From: CBDFKK01 sp965248815
GTDB taxonomy: Bacteria > Pseudomonadota > Alphaproteobacteria > SMXP01
Reading direction: 5' to 3'
Length of the DNA stretch: 64,000 nucleotides
NCBI GenBank assembly: GCA_965248815.1
Contig: CBDFKK010000005.1
Location: 173,264-237,263, forward strand
Below are positions 50,523 through 57,237 of this stretch, one piece after another. Under the pieces are notes generated by a model. It had not been told where the DNA came from and searched no databases. It worked only from the letters and a program-made list of their open reading frames with translations. Both the position numbers and the translations under genes were made by a program. Within the stretch, counting starts at the first letter, position 1. Every line of letters begins with the position of its first letter.

Positions 50523-51017
50523 ATGGTTCCGAATGTCGTGGATATTGCGCCTGAGTCGTGCGGCGTCTCCATGCCCGAGTCGGGCCTCATTACCCATGAC
50601 ATCGCTGCCGAGTGCTTCCTCGACGCCTTCCGCCGCCGCGTCGGACGGGGGGCGGGCAAGGTCCCGGTTGCTGACGTGGCTGACGCCATCGACGTTCAGG
50701 CGCGCACGGTCAAGTCTTGGCGGGATACCACCGCGATGCCTCATTGGGCGCTAATGTTGCGGCTGTGCTGCTACTTCGGCCCAACATTCACAAGCGAGCT
50801 ATTGGCGCCAGCAGGACTTGGCGGCGTCGAGCGCGTCGCGATTGCCCATCCTGACCCGCAGGGCACAGCAACCGATCTCGTTCAGGTAGCGAGTGATCTT
50901 CTGGAACGTCTACGTGACGGCAAATTCTGTCATGTCGATCGTGCCGAGACCGGGCCGAGGCTGCTTGAACTTTCTCGTGAATTGGAATCTCAGGCGAGGG
51001 CCCTGGGCGCGCGATGA
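50523..51017 (+). CDS. Phage HTH regulator-like protein
   Basis: In this 164-residue protein the central part (VADVADAIDVQARTVKSWRD, then TTAMPHWALMLRLCCYFG) has the form of a helix-turn-helix that could bind DNA. The C-terminal part is helical (SDLLERLRDGKF, LLELSRELESQARAL). GGGGGATTGTGTG precedes the ATG at 50523. It is second or third in the rightward early operon, where CII-like activators or replication regulators are often found. Confidence 0.62.
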   Translation: MVPNVVDIAPESCGVSMPESGLITHDIAAECFLDAFRRRVGRGAGKVPVADVADAIDVQARTVKSWRDTTAMPHWALMLRLCCYFGPTFTSELLAPAGLGGVERVAIAHPDPQGTATDLVQVASDLLERLRDGKFCHVDRAETGPRLLELSRELESQARALGAR

Positions 51018-51118
51018 CACCCCAATTGACATCACCGCTCGCGATGAAACTTGCCATCGGCTGCTTGTGCTTGGAGATCAACAAGCTCAAGGGCGAAGAG
51101 CCGGAGGCGTTGTCATGA
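51014..51118 (+). CDS. Very small phage protein (34 residues)
   Basis: An ATG overlapping the upstream stop (ATGA) opens 34 codons (MTPQLTSPLAMKLAIGCLCL, then EINKLKGEEPEALS) that end in an ATGA overlap with the next gene. The double coupling supports translation. Function unknown. Confidence 0.4.
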   Translation: MTPQLTSPLAMKLAIGCLCLEINKLKGEEPEALS

Positions 51119-51471
51119 AGACCATCAGTGTCAGCAACGAAGGCGTGACGCCCCTGCTCATCCACCGCTTCACGGACGAGGCGCAGATAAGTGCCCCCAG
51201 CGGCACGCGGTTCAGCATCGCCACCGATTCCGAGAGCCCACATGAACAAGCGGAACAGTCGCTGTACTGCGATGAGAATGGAGTCAGCGGCATCCCGCAA
51301 CCCAACATGGCAAGGCAAGGCATGGAAGAATTTGTCCCGCTTTCGGGGCGGTTTCAGAATCCCGCCCCCGTCCGAGGCGGCCGGTGCGCAGCCCCCACTT
51401 GTCCGCACCGGGAAATTCGGACACCCCCCGTTGACTGCCGGGACCGGTTGCGGTCCCGGCCTTTTTTGTGA
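51115..51471 (+). CDS. Hypothetical phage protein, C-terminal part doubtful
   Basis: The first 67 residues (MKTISVSNEGVTPLLIHRFT onward) resemble phage proteins that begin with a GVTPLLxHRF motif. The remaining 50 residues look non-coding (GGRCAAPTCPHREIRTPP). The frame ends inside an intrinsic terminator at 51437-51467, so a frameshift near 51300 may have replaced the proper end. Function unknown. Confidence 0.45.
   Translation: MKTISVSNEGVTPLLIHRFTDEAQISAPSGTRFSIATDSESPHEQAEQSLYCDENGVSGIPQPNMARQGMEEFVPLSGRFQNPAPVRGGRCAAPTCPHREIRTPPVDCRDRLRSRPFL
51437..51467 (+). terminator. Intrinsic terminator inside the rightward early operon
   Basis: GCCGGGACCG and CGGTCCCGGC form a perfect 10-bp stem on a GTTG loop, followed by C and six T. 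It lies 18 bp before the start of the GapR-like gene. In a lambda-like plan, such a terminator divides immediate-early from delayed-early genes and needs antitermination. Confidence 0.88.
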
Positions 51472-51485
51472 AAGGACAAAGCGAA

Positions 51486-51830
51486 ATGACAATCAACGGC
51501 AACGACGATCCGGGTATCGGACACAACGGCGGCGAACTGCGGGCCGATCTGGCGAAGGCGGCCACCGATATCAACAAGATCGACGAGCAGATCTCCCAAC
51601 TCCAGGCCGAGAAGCGCGAGATCAAAGCCGAGAAGGTCAAGACTCACGGCGTAAAGATGGCTGATTTCAACACCGTGTTGCGTTGGTGGAAGCTCGAAAA
51701 CGAGGACCGCGACGAGACGCTCGACAACATCCGTCTGTGCTGCGAGGCGCTGGGCATTGGGGGTCAGGGCGATCTGTTTCCGACTCCCTCTGAAGTAGCC
51801 GAGGTGACGGAAGCTCGCGCAACCGCTTGA
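51486..51830 (+). CDS. GapR/DUF2312-like phage protein
   Basis: This 114-residue protein starts MTINGNDDPGIGHNGGELRA. Its middle, a charged helix INKIDEQISQLQAEKREIKA, then VKTHGVKMADFNTVLRWWKL, resembles DUF2312 (GapR) proteins, which clamp overtwisted DNA. GIGHNGG near the N-terminus is common in phage homologues. AAAGGACAAAGCGAA precedes the ATG. It is the first gene after the terminator. Assignment by pattern only. Confidence 0.65.
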   Translation: MTINGNDDPGIGHNGGELRADLAKAATDINKIDEQISQLQAEKREIKAEKVKTHGVKMADFNTVLRWWKLENEDRDETLDNIRLCCEALGIGGQGDLFPTPSEVAEVTEARATA

Positions 51831-51842
51831 TCGGCCTCGGGA

Positions 51843-52274
51843 ATGACCATCCGCATCACCGTTGCCGGACCGCCCGTGCCCAAGGGCCGGCCGCGCTTCG
51901 ACGCCGTCAACGGCCGTGCCATGGCCTTCACGCCGGCGAAGACGCGCAAATACGAAACACATGTGCGTCTGGCCGCGCAACAAGCCATGGAGGGCCGCGC
52001 GCCGCTCGACGGGCCGGTGACTGTCAGCATGGTCGCTTGGTTGCCGATCCCGACGTCCTGGTCCAAGAAGCGGCAGCGGATGGCGGAACGGGGCGCGATC
52101 GCGCCGACCAAGCGGCCGGACGTCGAAAATATCCTGAAGTCGGCGCTCGATGCCTGCAACGGCATCGTCTTCCGCGACGATTCCCAAGCCGTAGACGTGC
52201 GCGCGGTCAAGGCATATGCCGCCAAACCCCGGCTCGACATCCGGGTCTCACCAGCGTTGACGGAGGCCGCATGA
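51843..52274 (+). CDS. rusA: RusA-family Holliday junction endonuclease
   Basis: This 143-residue protein matches RusA: VAGPPVPKGRPRF and TPAKTRKYE at the N-terminus, then IAPTKRPDVENILKSALDAC and NGIVFRDDSQAVDV with the conserved aspartates of the active site. RusA enzymes cut four-way junctions in late recombination and packaging. It overlaps the following truncated gene by four bases. The phage also carries a RuvC-like resolvase in the leftward operon. Confidence 0.9.
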   Translation: MTIRITVAGPPVPKGRPRFDAVNGRAMAFTPAKTRKYETHVRLAAQQAMEGRAPLDGPVTVSMVAWLPIPTSWSKKRQRMAERGAIAPTKRPDVENILKSALDACNGIVFRDDSQAVDVRAVKAYAAKPRLDIRVSPALTEAA

Positions 52275-52351
52275 CTATGTTGCGTCATCCGTGGTCGAAG
52301 TTTTTTTGGTCCGATTGGGAATCGGACGAGGCGCTCATGAGGCGCTCATAG
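52271..52351 (+). pseudogene. Truncated DUF1376-like replication-associated gene
   Basis: The first 26 residues (MTMLRHPWSKFFWSDWESDE onward) match the start of phage proteins with a SFFWSDWExD opening. The frame then stops at MRRS. An 11-bp tandem duplication, GAGGCGCTCAT twice (52328-52349), lies exactly at the break. Nothing that follows resembles the rest of such a gene, so most of it is deleted. Confidence 0.55.
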
Positions 52352-52704
52352 AGTGACAAGAGTTCCCTTGCGTCGTCGGTTCAGTGACGGCGGGGCGCAA
52401 GGAAAGGCCGCTACCGTGGGGCGAGAGCAAAGTGGCAAGGGCAGTCCGAAAGGTGGAAGCCCGCTCTCCGGCCAGGGCACTGGTCGTAAGTAGTCACCGA
52501 CTGCGCAGGCGTGCCCGCCAATGCGCAGGCCCGAAGCGACGGGATGGCTCCGATCGTGGAAGGGAGGACCGGCCTCTTTATGAGGGGCTGGTCGTCCTAT
52601 GCCCATCGCTCAGGGATTCACCGATCATGGAAGGACTAGAAGGTAAGTGAAGGAAGAAAGGATTAGCTGAATGAGACAGATATTCGGTGAGATTCAAAAG
52701 CGCG
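52352..52704. other. Gene-free stretch in the replication region
   Basis: I see no convincing gene in these 353 bases. An 88-codon frame at 52384 has no family resemblance and a very Arg-rich, shadow-like composition. The stretch follows a truncated gene and probably marks a deletion. Confidence 0.45.
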
Positions 52705-52806
52705 ATGACGAAAAGATCATCGCGGGGTGTGTCAATTCGTTTGGACGATGCACAACAGCTTTACAAAATTGTCGATCGGATGCGGGCCGATTTGGCGAAC
52801 GCTTAA
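52705..52806 (+). CDS. Possible very small protein (33 residues)
   Basis: The frame reads MTKRSSRGVSIRLDDAQQLY then KIVDRMRADLANA, a neat amphipathic helix, and ends 16 bp before the replication gene. An overlapping frame from the ATG at 52671 (46 codons) looks less protein-like. Uncertain. Confidence 0.35.
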   Translation: MTKRSSRGVSIRLDDAQQLYKIVDRMRADLANA

Positions 52807-52822
52807 CGTAAGGAAGTCAAGC

Positions 52823-53380
52823 ATGAGCATTGCCGCCATACAAGCCGTATGGGACCGGTCCCAATCGACGGGCACTGCCCGTGTGGTTCTGCTCGCCATC
52901 GCCGACCATGCCGATGAGCACATGACGGCCTATCCGTCGCTGACGCGGCTGGCACACTACGCCAACGTCCATCGGCGCTCCGCGATCCGTGCAATCCAGA
53001 GCCTGGTCGAGTTGGGTGAACTGGTCAGGGTCGATCGTGGCAAACAGGGTGTCACGGTCTATCGGATGGCGCTTCCCGGCGTACCAACTAGTGACGATTC
53101 CGTCACCAGTACTAGTGACGCACGTGTCACCAGTGACGCCAGTGTCACTGGTGACAATTCCGTCACCCAACTAGTGACAAATCCGGCACCAACTAGTGAC
53201 ACCGGTGTCACCCAACTAGTGACGCCAGTGTCACCCGAACCGTCAATGAACCATCAGGAACCGTCAGTGAACCGTCAGGGGACGCGCGCGCGCGCGCGAC
53301 GGCCCGACCGGCCGCACCGACAGTCACGTGACCAACCCCAACAGACGAGGAACACGACTTGCGCCAGATTGGAGAGTTAA
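52823..53380 (+). CDS. Phage replication initiator-like protein, N-terminal HTH part (frame broken)
   Basis: The N-terminal 90 residues form a winged-helix domain (HTH_36 type: MSIAAIQAVWDRSQSTGTAR, SLTRLAHYANVHRRSAIRAI, LVELGELVRVDRGKQGVTVY), as in phage O-like initiators. Residues 95-150 are a Ser/Thr/Asp/Val-rich low-complexity linker encoded by the repeat array at 53087-53235. After a (CG)8 run at 53283 the sequence becomes Arg/Gln-rich and stops, while a convincing C-terminal domain continues in the +1 frame (53328-53663). I infer one gene split by a dinucleotide-tract change. Confidence 0.75.
   Translation: MSIAAIQAVWDRSQSTGTARVVLLAIADHADEHMTAYPSLTRLAHYANVHRRSAIRAIQSLVELGELVRVDRGKQGVTVYRMALPGVPTSDDSVTSTSDARVTSDASVTGDNSVTQLVTNPAPTSDTGVTQLVTPVSPEPSMNHQEPSVNRQGTRARARRPDRPHRQSRDQPQQTRNTTCARLES
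53087..53235 (+). repeat. Iteron-like repeats inside the replication gene; candidate origin
   Basis: About seven units of 18-24 bp carry GTGAC-N(6-9)-GTCAC-like inverted repeats, most introduced by ACTAGTGAC (53087, 53109, 53170, 53192, 53214). Examples are ACTAGTGACGATTCCGTCAC and ACTAGTGACACCGGTGTCAC. They encode the low-complexity linker of the protein. Lambda and related phages carry their origin iterons inside the initiator gene, so this is a likely origin. Confidence 0.75.
53283..53298 (+). repeat. (CG)8 dinucleotide tract at the frame break
   Basis: Eight CG units lie exactly between the N-terminal frame and the C-terminal frame of the replication protein. Nine units, or six, would join the two frames. 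Confidence 0.85.
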
Positions 53381-53663
53381 TGCCGAACTTGGAGATTGGA
53401 CCCGCCGGCAATTCGGCTGGCCGGAGGAACGTATCACCGCCGTTGCCGAGCAATTCCGGGATTACTGGATCGCCCAGCCGGGACAGAGAGGCGTCAAGCT
53501 CGATTGGGACGCCACCTGGCGCAACTGGTGCCGCCGCGAGGAAGGGCCGATCGGCAAAACCGCCGGAGCACCGGCCAAACGCACCCAGCGTGACCGGTTC
53601 GAAGCCGTCGTTGCCGGAGCCTCTGCGGCGCTTGACCACGGACTATTACCGCCCGACACATAA
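53328..53663 (+). CDS. Replication protein, C-terminal domain (out of frame with the N-terminal part)
   Basis: This 111-codon stretch (from a GTG; the frame is open from 53271) encodes a conserved-looking domain: WTRRQFGWPEERITAVAEQF, RDYWIAQPGQRG, VKLDWDATWRNWCRREEGPI. This pattern closes many phage initiator or helicase-loader proteins. There is no ribosome site before the GTG, so it is unlikely to be translated alone. I treat it as the end of the protein that begins at 52823. Confidence 0.65.
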   Translation: MTNPNRRGTRLAPDWRVNAELGDWTRRQFGWPEERITAVAEQFRDYWIAQPGQRGVKLDWDATWRNWCRREEGPIGKTAGAPAKRTQRDRFEAVVAGASAALDHGLLPPDT

Positions 53664-54108
53664 CGTCATCGAGCTGGGCCCGTATCCGCCTCGGGGTTGG
53701 CTGCCGCCCCCACGCCTTCCGCCGCAAGTAGCGGCGGCGATCCCCAGCGCCATCGCAGCGCTCGAACAGTCTTTGGTGCCCGCCGAGCACAATCAAATCA
53801 TCGTCATGCTGACCGAGCTTGCGGCGGTGCTGCGCTTGGAGGATGCCGCGAATTGGGAATTGAGGTTTCGCGTCTACGCCGAGGATCTGGCCGACGTACC
53901 GCCGGATATATTGACTGACGCGTGCCGGCAATGGCGGCGGCAAGAAAAGTTTTGGCCGGTGGCCTCGGAACTGATCGCGCTGACCGACCCGCCCTTGAAA
54001 CGCCGTCAAGCCGTGCTCGACCGGCTGCTCACGCTTCAGCGTGTGGCGGAGTGTCCCGCGCCGGACGGAATGGTCACGCGCGAATGGCTCAAGCGGATCG
54101 CCGCATGA
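53632..54108 (+). CDS. Hypothetical phage replication-region protein
   Basis: This is about 158 residues from a TTG at 53632 that overlaps the preceding frame. The start is uncertain. The N-terminal part is Pro-rich (ELGPYPPRGWLPPPRLPPQV). The rest is helical (AIAALEQSLVPAEHNQIIVM, VYAEDLADVPPDILTDACRQ, FWPVASELIAL). The pattern ILTDACRQW plus FWPVASEL is typical of phage proteins placed directly after the initiator. It may act as a helicase loader. The stop overlaps the next ATG. Confidence 0.6.
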   Translation: MTTDYYRPTHNVIELGPYPPRGWLPPPRLPPQVAAAIPSAIAALEQSLVPAEHNQIIVMLTELAAVLRLEDAANWELRFRVYAEDLADVPPDILTDACRQWRRQEKFWPVASELIALTDPPLKRRQAVLDRLLTLQRVAECPAPDGMVTREWLKRIAA

Positions 54109-54482
54109 AACTAAGCCGCCTTGCGTTTTCGCTCCCGGTTTATGGTGAGCTTGGCCGTGAGGCCGATACGGGCGGCAGTCATTTGATGTCTCCGGCTAGT
54201 ACGATACTCGCGCTTGATCTCGACCACGTCGTGCCGGATGTGTCACGAGCTGAAATCGTTGAACGAACTGAAGCGTCGTCGCGGCGCGACAATAGACGGA
54301 GAGCTGGTATGACTGACTGTCAAATAGGAGTTTTGTGTTTGATTGTGATGAACCTCGCGGCTGGGTTTGGCCTTTGCGTGTTGGACTACCGTAACCGCAA
54401 GCTGCAACGTGACTTGATGCTCTCAATGACAAGGAAATTATACGGCCCGGCCGACGCCCTGCTCGAGCGAGAGGACGGATGA
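54105..54482 (+). CDS. Hypothetical phage membrane protein
   Basis: This is a 125-residue frame with an ATGA overlap at both ends. A membrane helix lies in the second half (IGVLCLIVMNLAAGFGLCVL). An internal ATG at 54309 with GGAG upstream would give a 57-residue protein starting MTDCQIGVLC, which may be the real product. The first 68 residues have no family features. Confidence 0.5.
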   Translation: MKLSRLAFSLPVYGELGREADTGGSHLMSPASTILALDLDHVVPDVSRAEIVERTEASSRRDNRRRAGMTDCQIGVLCLIVMNLAAGFGLCVLDYRNRKLQRDLMLSMTRKLYGPADALLEREDG

Positions 54483-54742
54483 CTGACAAAATCAACGATG
54501 TTCTTCGCAAGGCGCGCAAAATGCACCCCGATCTATTTGAGCGGACCGAGCTGGTTGCACGTATCATCGACCTGAGTGCGTTTGCTGAGGGCTGGGTGAC
54601 GGATGATAAGAAGTCTCAAAGGCTCATGGATTTGCGCTTGAAATACCAACAGGTCGTCGCGATGCGCAAGGCTCACGACGTGCTGACCTTTCTCGGGGTC
54701 AACACCCGAGTCGACTGGCGCAAGTTGTTGGAAAGGTGCTGA
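54479..54742 (+). CDS. Hypothetical phage protein (87 residues)
   Basis: The protein starts MTDKINDVLRKARKMHPDLF, is helical and charged, and overlaps the upstream stop in ATGA. Its own stop abuts the next ATG. No family is recognised. Confidence 0.6.
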   Translation: MTDKINDVLRKARKMHPDLFERTELVARIIDLSAFAEGWVTDDKKSQRLMDLRLKYQQVVAMRKAHDVLTFLGVNTRVDWRKLLERC

Positions 54743-54988
54743 ATGACCGCAACTGACAAAGAAGAATTCCCGAGCTACGGCGCTTACCGTTATGACACGA
54801 CCGTCAGGCTTTACTGCCCGCTGGATACCGAAGTTACGGCGCTGGAGTGTGTCGACGACATATGCGACTTTTTCCGCGATCATCTCAGGTCCATTTTCGA
54901 CAACGCCAAGGCGCCGCAAATCATCGACGACGACGCGCTGTTTGTGACGCTCACGGTTAAGCAGGTTGACGGCCAGCGAGATGACTGA
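54743..54988 (+). CDS. Hypothetical acidic phage protein (81 residues)
   Basis: The protein starts MTATDKEEFPSYGAYRYDTT, is rich in Asp and Val, and has alternating strand-like segments (VRLYCPLDTEVTALECVDDI, ALFVTLTVKQVDG). It is directly joined to the previous gene. Function unknown. Confidence 0.6.
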   Translation: MTATDKEEFPSYGAYRYDTTVRLYCPLDTEVTALECVDDICDFFRDHLRSIFDNAKAPQIIDDDALFVTLTVKQVDGQRDD

Positions 54989-55020
54989 CCGGGCAGAGCT
55001 TCCAAACCAAGGCCGCTTTG

Positions 55021-55100
55021 GAAAGTGAAAATGTTGCAGTGAGGTAGACCCTACCGGCAAGGGGGGGGTCGAAAGTAAAAATGTTGCGGTGCGGTAGACC
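55021..55100 (+). repeat. Imperfect 30-bp direct repeat ahead of the packaging genes
   Basis: Two 30-bp units, 55021-55050 and 55071-55100, match at 27 positions (consensus parts GAAAGT, AAAATGTTGC and GGTAGACC). They are spaced 50 bp start to start, with a run of eight G between them. The region lies between the last early gene and the HNH/terminase genes, where cos or pac sites are commonly found. Confidence 0.6.
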
Positions 55101-55154
55101 GTATGCCCCAGTGCCGGCTTGCAAGTAAACGATTTTGGACAACGATGACAAGGA

Positions 55155-55493
55155 ATGACTGTGGTCTTGGATGGGTCTAAAATCCGCCGTCAGCGTTCGA
55201 CCGGCCGTTATCAGAACGCGCGCAGGCAGTTTCTAATTATGAATCCTCTGTGTACTGAGTGTGCCAAGCTGGGTTTTACGGTTGCGGCCACGGAGCTCGA
55301 TCACATCGTTCCGGTGTCACGCGAGCCCGAGCGCTTTTGGGACACGAGCAATTGGCAGGCTTTGTGCCGCATGTGCCACGAGTTGAAAACGTTAGACGAG
55401 AACCGCCCGCGCACCGAGACGCCCGAGCGCCGGGCCTGGCGCCAAAGACTTGACGAGTTCGACCGGAAAGCGGAACGCCATGCCGGCGAATAG
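55155..55493 (+). CDS. HNH endonuclease next to the terminase
   Basis: This 112-residue HNH nuclease has CTECAKLGF, ATELDHIVPVSREPERFW, then NWQALCRMCHELKTLDEN. The two Cys pairs hold a zinc ion and the central DHI with N and H forms the active site. In many HK97-type phages, an HNH protein encoded beside TerL is needed for DNA packaging and cos cleavage. It overlaps the terminase start by 14 bases. No separate small terminase gene is seen here. Confidence 0.88.
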   Translation: MTVVLDGSKIRRQRSTGRYQNARRQFLIMNPLCTECAKLGFTVAATELDHIVPVSREPERFWDTSNWQALCRMCHELKTLDENRPRTETPERRAWRQRLDEFDRKAERHAGE

Positions 55494-57012
55494 ATTGACC
55501 GAGATCGTCCGCTGGCTTGGGGGCATGAGGATCACCGAGGGACCGCTCCTTGGCCAGAAATTCCGTGTGCTGCCTTTTCAAAAGAAATTCATCAAAGGTT
55601 TGCTCGCCGTTGACGAGGCGGCGCTGTCGATGGCGCGCGGCAACGGCAAGACGACCCTTGCGGCGGCTCTGGCCGCTTGCGCCATGGCTGGTCCGATGGC
55701 GGTGCTCCGTGCACAAACGATCATCGTGGCGTCGAGCTTGGGCCAGGCGCGCATTGCGTTCAATCACGCGCGCTGGTTTCTGGAACCGGTTATCAGCGAC
55801 GACGTCAAGCGCTGGCGGCTGATTGAGAACAGTCACGAATGCCGTCTTGAGGACCGCATGACGGGAGCGAGCCTGCGAGCCATTGGCAGTGATCCCAAGC
55901 GCGCGCACGGGCTCGCCCCGCTCTTGGTGATTGCCGACGAGCCGGCCCAATGGGAGGCGAACCACGGGCCGCGCATGTATGCCGCGTTGATGACCGCGCT
56001 CGGCAAGCAGCCGGAGGCAAAGCTGGTGGCGATCGGCACGCGGGCCGACGACCCGCACCATTGGTTCGCGCACTTGCTCAAGGGCGGCCCCGGCGTCTAC
56101 GCCCAGTGTCATGCGGCTGACGAAAAGTCCGACGACTTCGATTGGAAACAGGTCAAGAAGGCCAATCCGGCGCTTGCTCATATGCCGGTGTTGAAAGACG
56201 TTCTTGCCCGCGAAATGGAAAAGGCCCGCGCCGGCGGGCCCTATCTCGCGGCGTGGCGGGCGCTTCGTCTCAACAAGGGCACGCCGGACACGGGCGAGCG
56301 CGAGGTCATCGTAACGGTCGAGAACTGGGAAGCCTGTACGGTCAAGGTGCCGCCGCTGCGGCAAGGACCCGTGACGGTGGGCTTCGACCTCGGCGGCTCC
56401 GCGTCCATGACGGCGTGCGTGTTCTACTGGCCCGAGACTGGGCGGCTCGAATCCTACGGCGCGTTCCCGGCCGATCCGTCGCTCAGCGAGCGCGGCCGGG
56501 CCGACATGGTGGGCGACCGTTACCTGACGATGCGCGAGCGGGGTGAGATACGGACGTATCCCGGCAAAGTCACGCCGGTCGGGCGGTTTCTGACCGATAT
56601 GGCGGGGCTGATCGACGGCGAACAGGTGATCTCGGCCGTGGCGGACCGCTATCGGCGGTCGGAGGCGGAGCAGGCGCTCAATGAGGCCGACATCCGCTGG
56701 CCGATGGAATGGCGCGCGACCGGTGCGGGCAAGGACGGCTCGGCCGACATCCGGGCGTTCCAGGCTGAGGTGCTAGAGGCGCATTCGCGGACCGCTCCGT
56801 CGCTGCTGATGGAATCGGCAATCGCCGAATGCTCGATCACGCGCGACACTAACGGAAATCCTCGATTGGACAAGTCGCGCTCTCGTGGCCGGATTGATGC
56901 GCTACAGGCGGCCGTGCTCGCGGTGGGCGCGGGCCGGCGGTGGCGGTTGCCGCCGGAGCACATACAGGCGCGCTCGCTCGCGGATATCACCATGGGAGAG
57001 TTGACGGCTTGA
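55480..57012 (+). CDS. Phage terminase large subunit
   Basis: This 510-residue packaging motor has the ATPase P-loop variant SMARGNGKTTLAAALAAC, Walker B LLVIADEPAQW and motif III LVAIGTRADDPHHW. A nuclease domain follows (VTVGFDLGGSASMTACVFYW with the first acid, VISAVADRYRRSEAEQAL, CSITRDTNGNPRLDKSRSRG, RIDALQAAVLAVGAG). It cuts concatemers and drives DNA into the prohead. I chose the ATG at 55480 (MPANRLTEIVRWLGGMRITE) over one ten codons upstream. Confidence 0.94.
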   Translation: MPANRLTEIVRWLGGMRITEGPLLGQKFRVLPFQKKFIKGLLAVDEAALSMARGNGKTTLAAALAACAMAGPMAVLRAQTIIVASSLGQARIAFNHARWFLEPVISDDVKRWRLIENSHECRLEDRMTGASLRAIGSDPKRAHGLAPLLVIADEPAQWEANHGPRMYAALMTALGKQPEAKLVAIGTRADDPHHWFAHLLKGGPGVYAQCHAADEKSDDFDWKQVKKANPALAHMPVLKDVLAREMEKARAGGPYLAAWRALRLNKGTPDTGEREVIVTVENWEACTVKVPPLRQGPVTVGFDLGGSASMTACVFYWPETGRLESYGAFPADPSLSERGRADMVGDRYLTMRERGEIRTYPGKVTPVGRFLTDMAGLIDGEQVISAVADRYRRSEAEQALNEADIRWPMEWRATGAGKDGSADIRAFQAEVLEAHSRTAPSLLMESAIAECSITRDTNGNPRLDKSRSRGRIDALQAAVLAVGAGRRWRLPPEHIQARSLADITMGELTA

Positions 57013-57135
57013 TCAGAACACACGATCACGCTCGCGCTCGATGGTGCTCAGCGCCGTGGCCGCCGCGCGCGCCTTGTCGTCGTCAGTGCCAGCTGCTTTG
57101 AAAGCATCGTAAACTTCGGAAATCATGGTGGTCAT
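57013..57135 (-). CDS. Small protein on the opposite strand (40 residues, DUF1640-like opening)
   Basis: The sequence reads MTTMISEVYDAFKAAGTDDD then KARAAATALSTIERERDRVF. VYDAxKAAGxxxxKARAAA is the opening of DUF1640-type proteins in alphaproteobacteria, but the coiled-coil remainder is absent. GGAAAGAGACAGACC precedes the ATG. It lies against the head operon between the terminase and portal genes, so it is probably an accessory gene. Confidence 0.55.
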   Translation of the reverse strand: MTTMISEVYDAFKAAGTDDDKARAAATALSTIERERDRVF

Positions 57136-57237
57136 CGGTCTGTCTCTTTCCGCTGTTGATATCCTTAATATCGGGTGCCTAATTAAAGGGTGAAGGGAAA
57201 ACGCGCTTTTTCTGACATATTTTGCTAAGGTGTTGCC

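Noticed and set aside
52384..52650. An 88-codon frame in the replication region
   Set aside because: It has no ribosome site, a shadow-like Arg/Ser composition and no coupling to its neighbours.
53087..53235. CRISPR array
   Set aside because: The units are short, imperfect and continuous with coding sequence, with no separate 25-40 bp spacers and no cas genes; iterons fit better.
55276..56364. A 362-codon minus-strand frame within the terminase gene
   Set aside because: It lies wholly opposite the HNH and TerL genes, which have convincing motifs. High GC content makes such antisense frames common.
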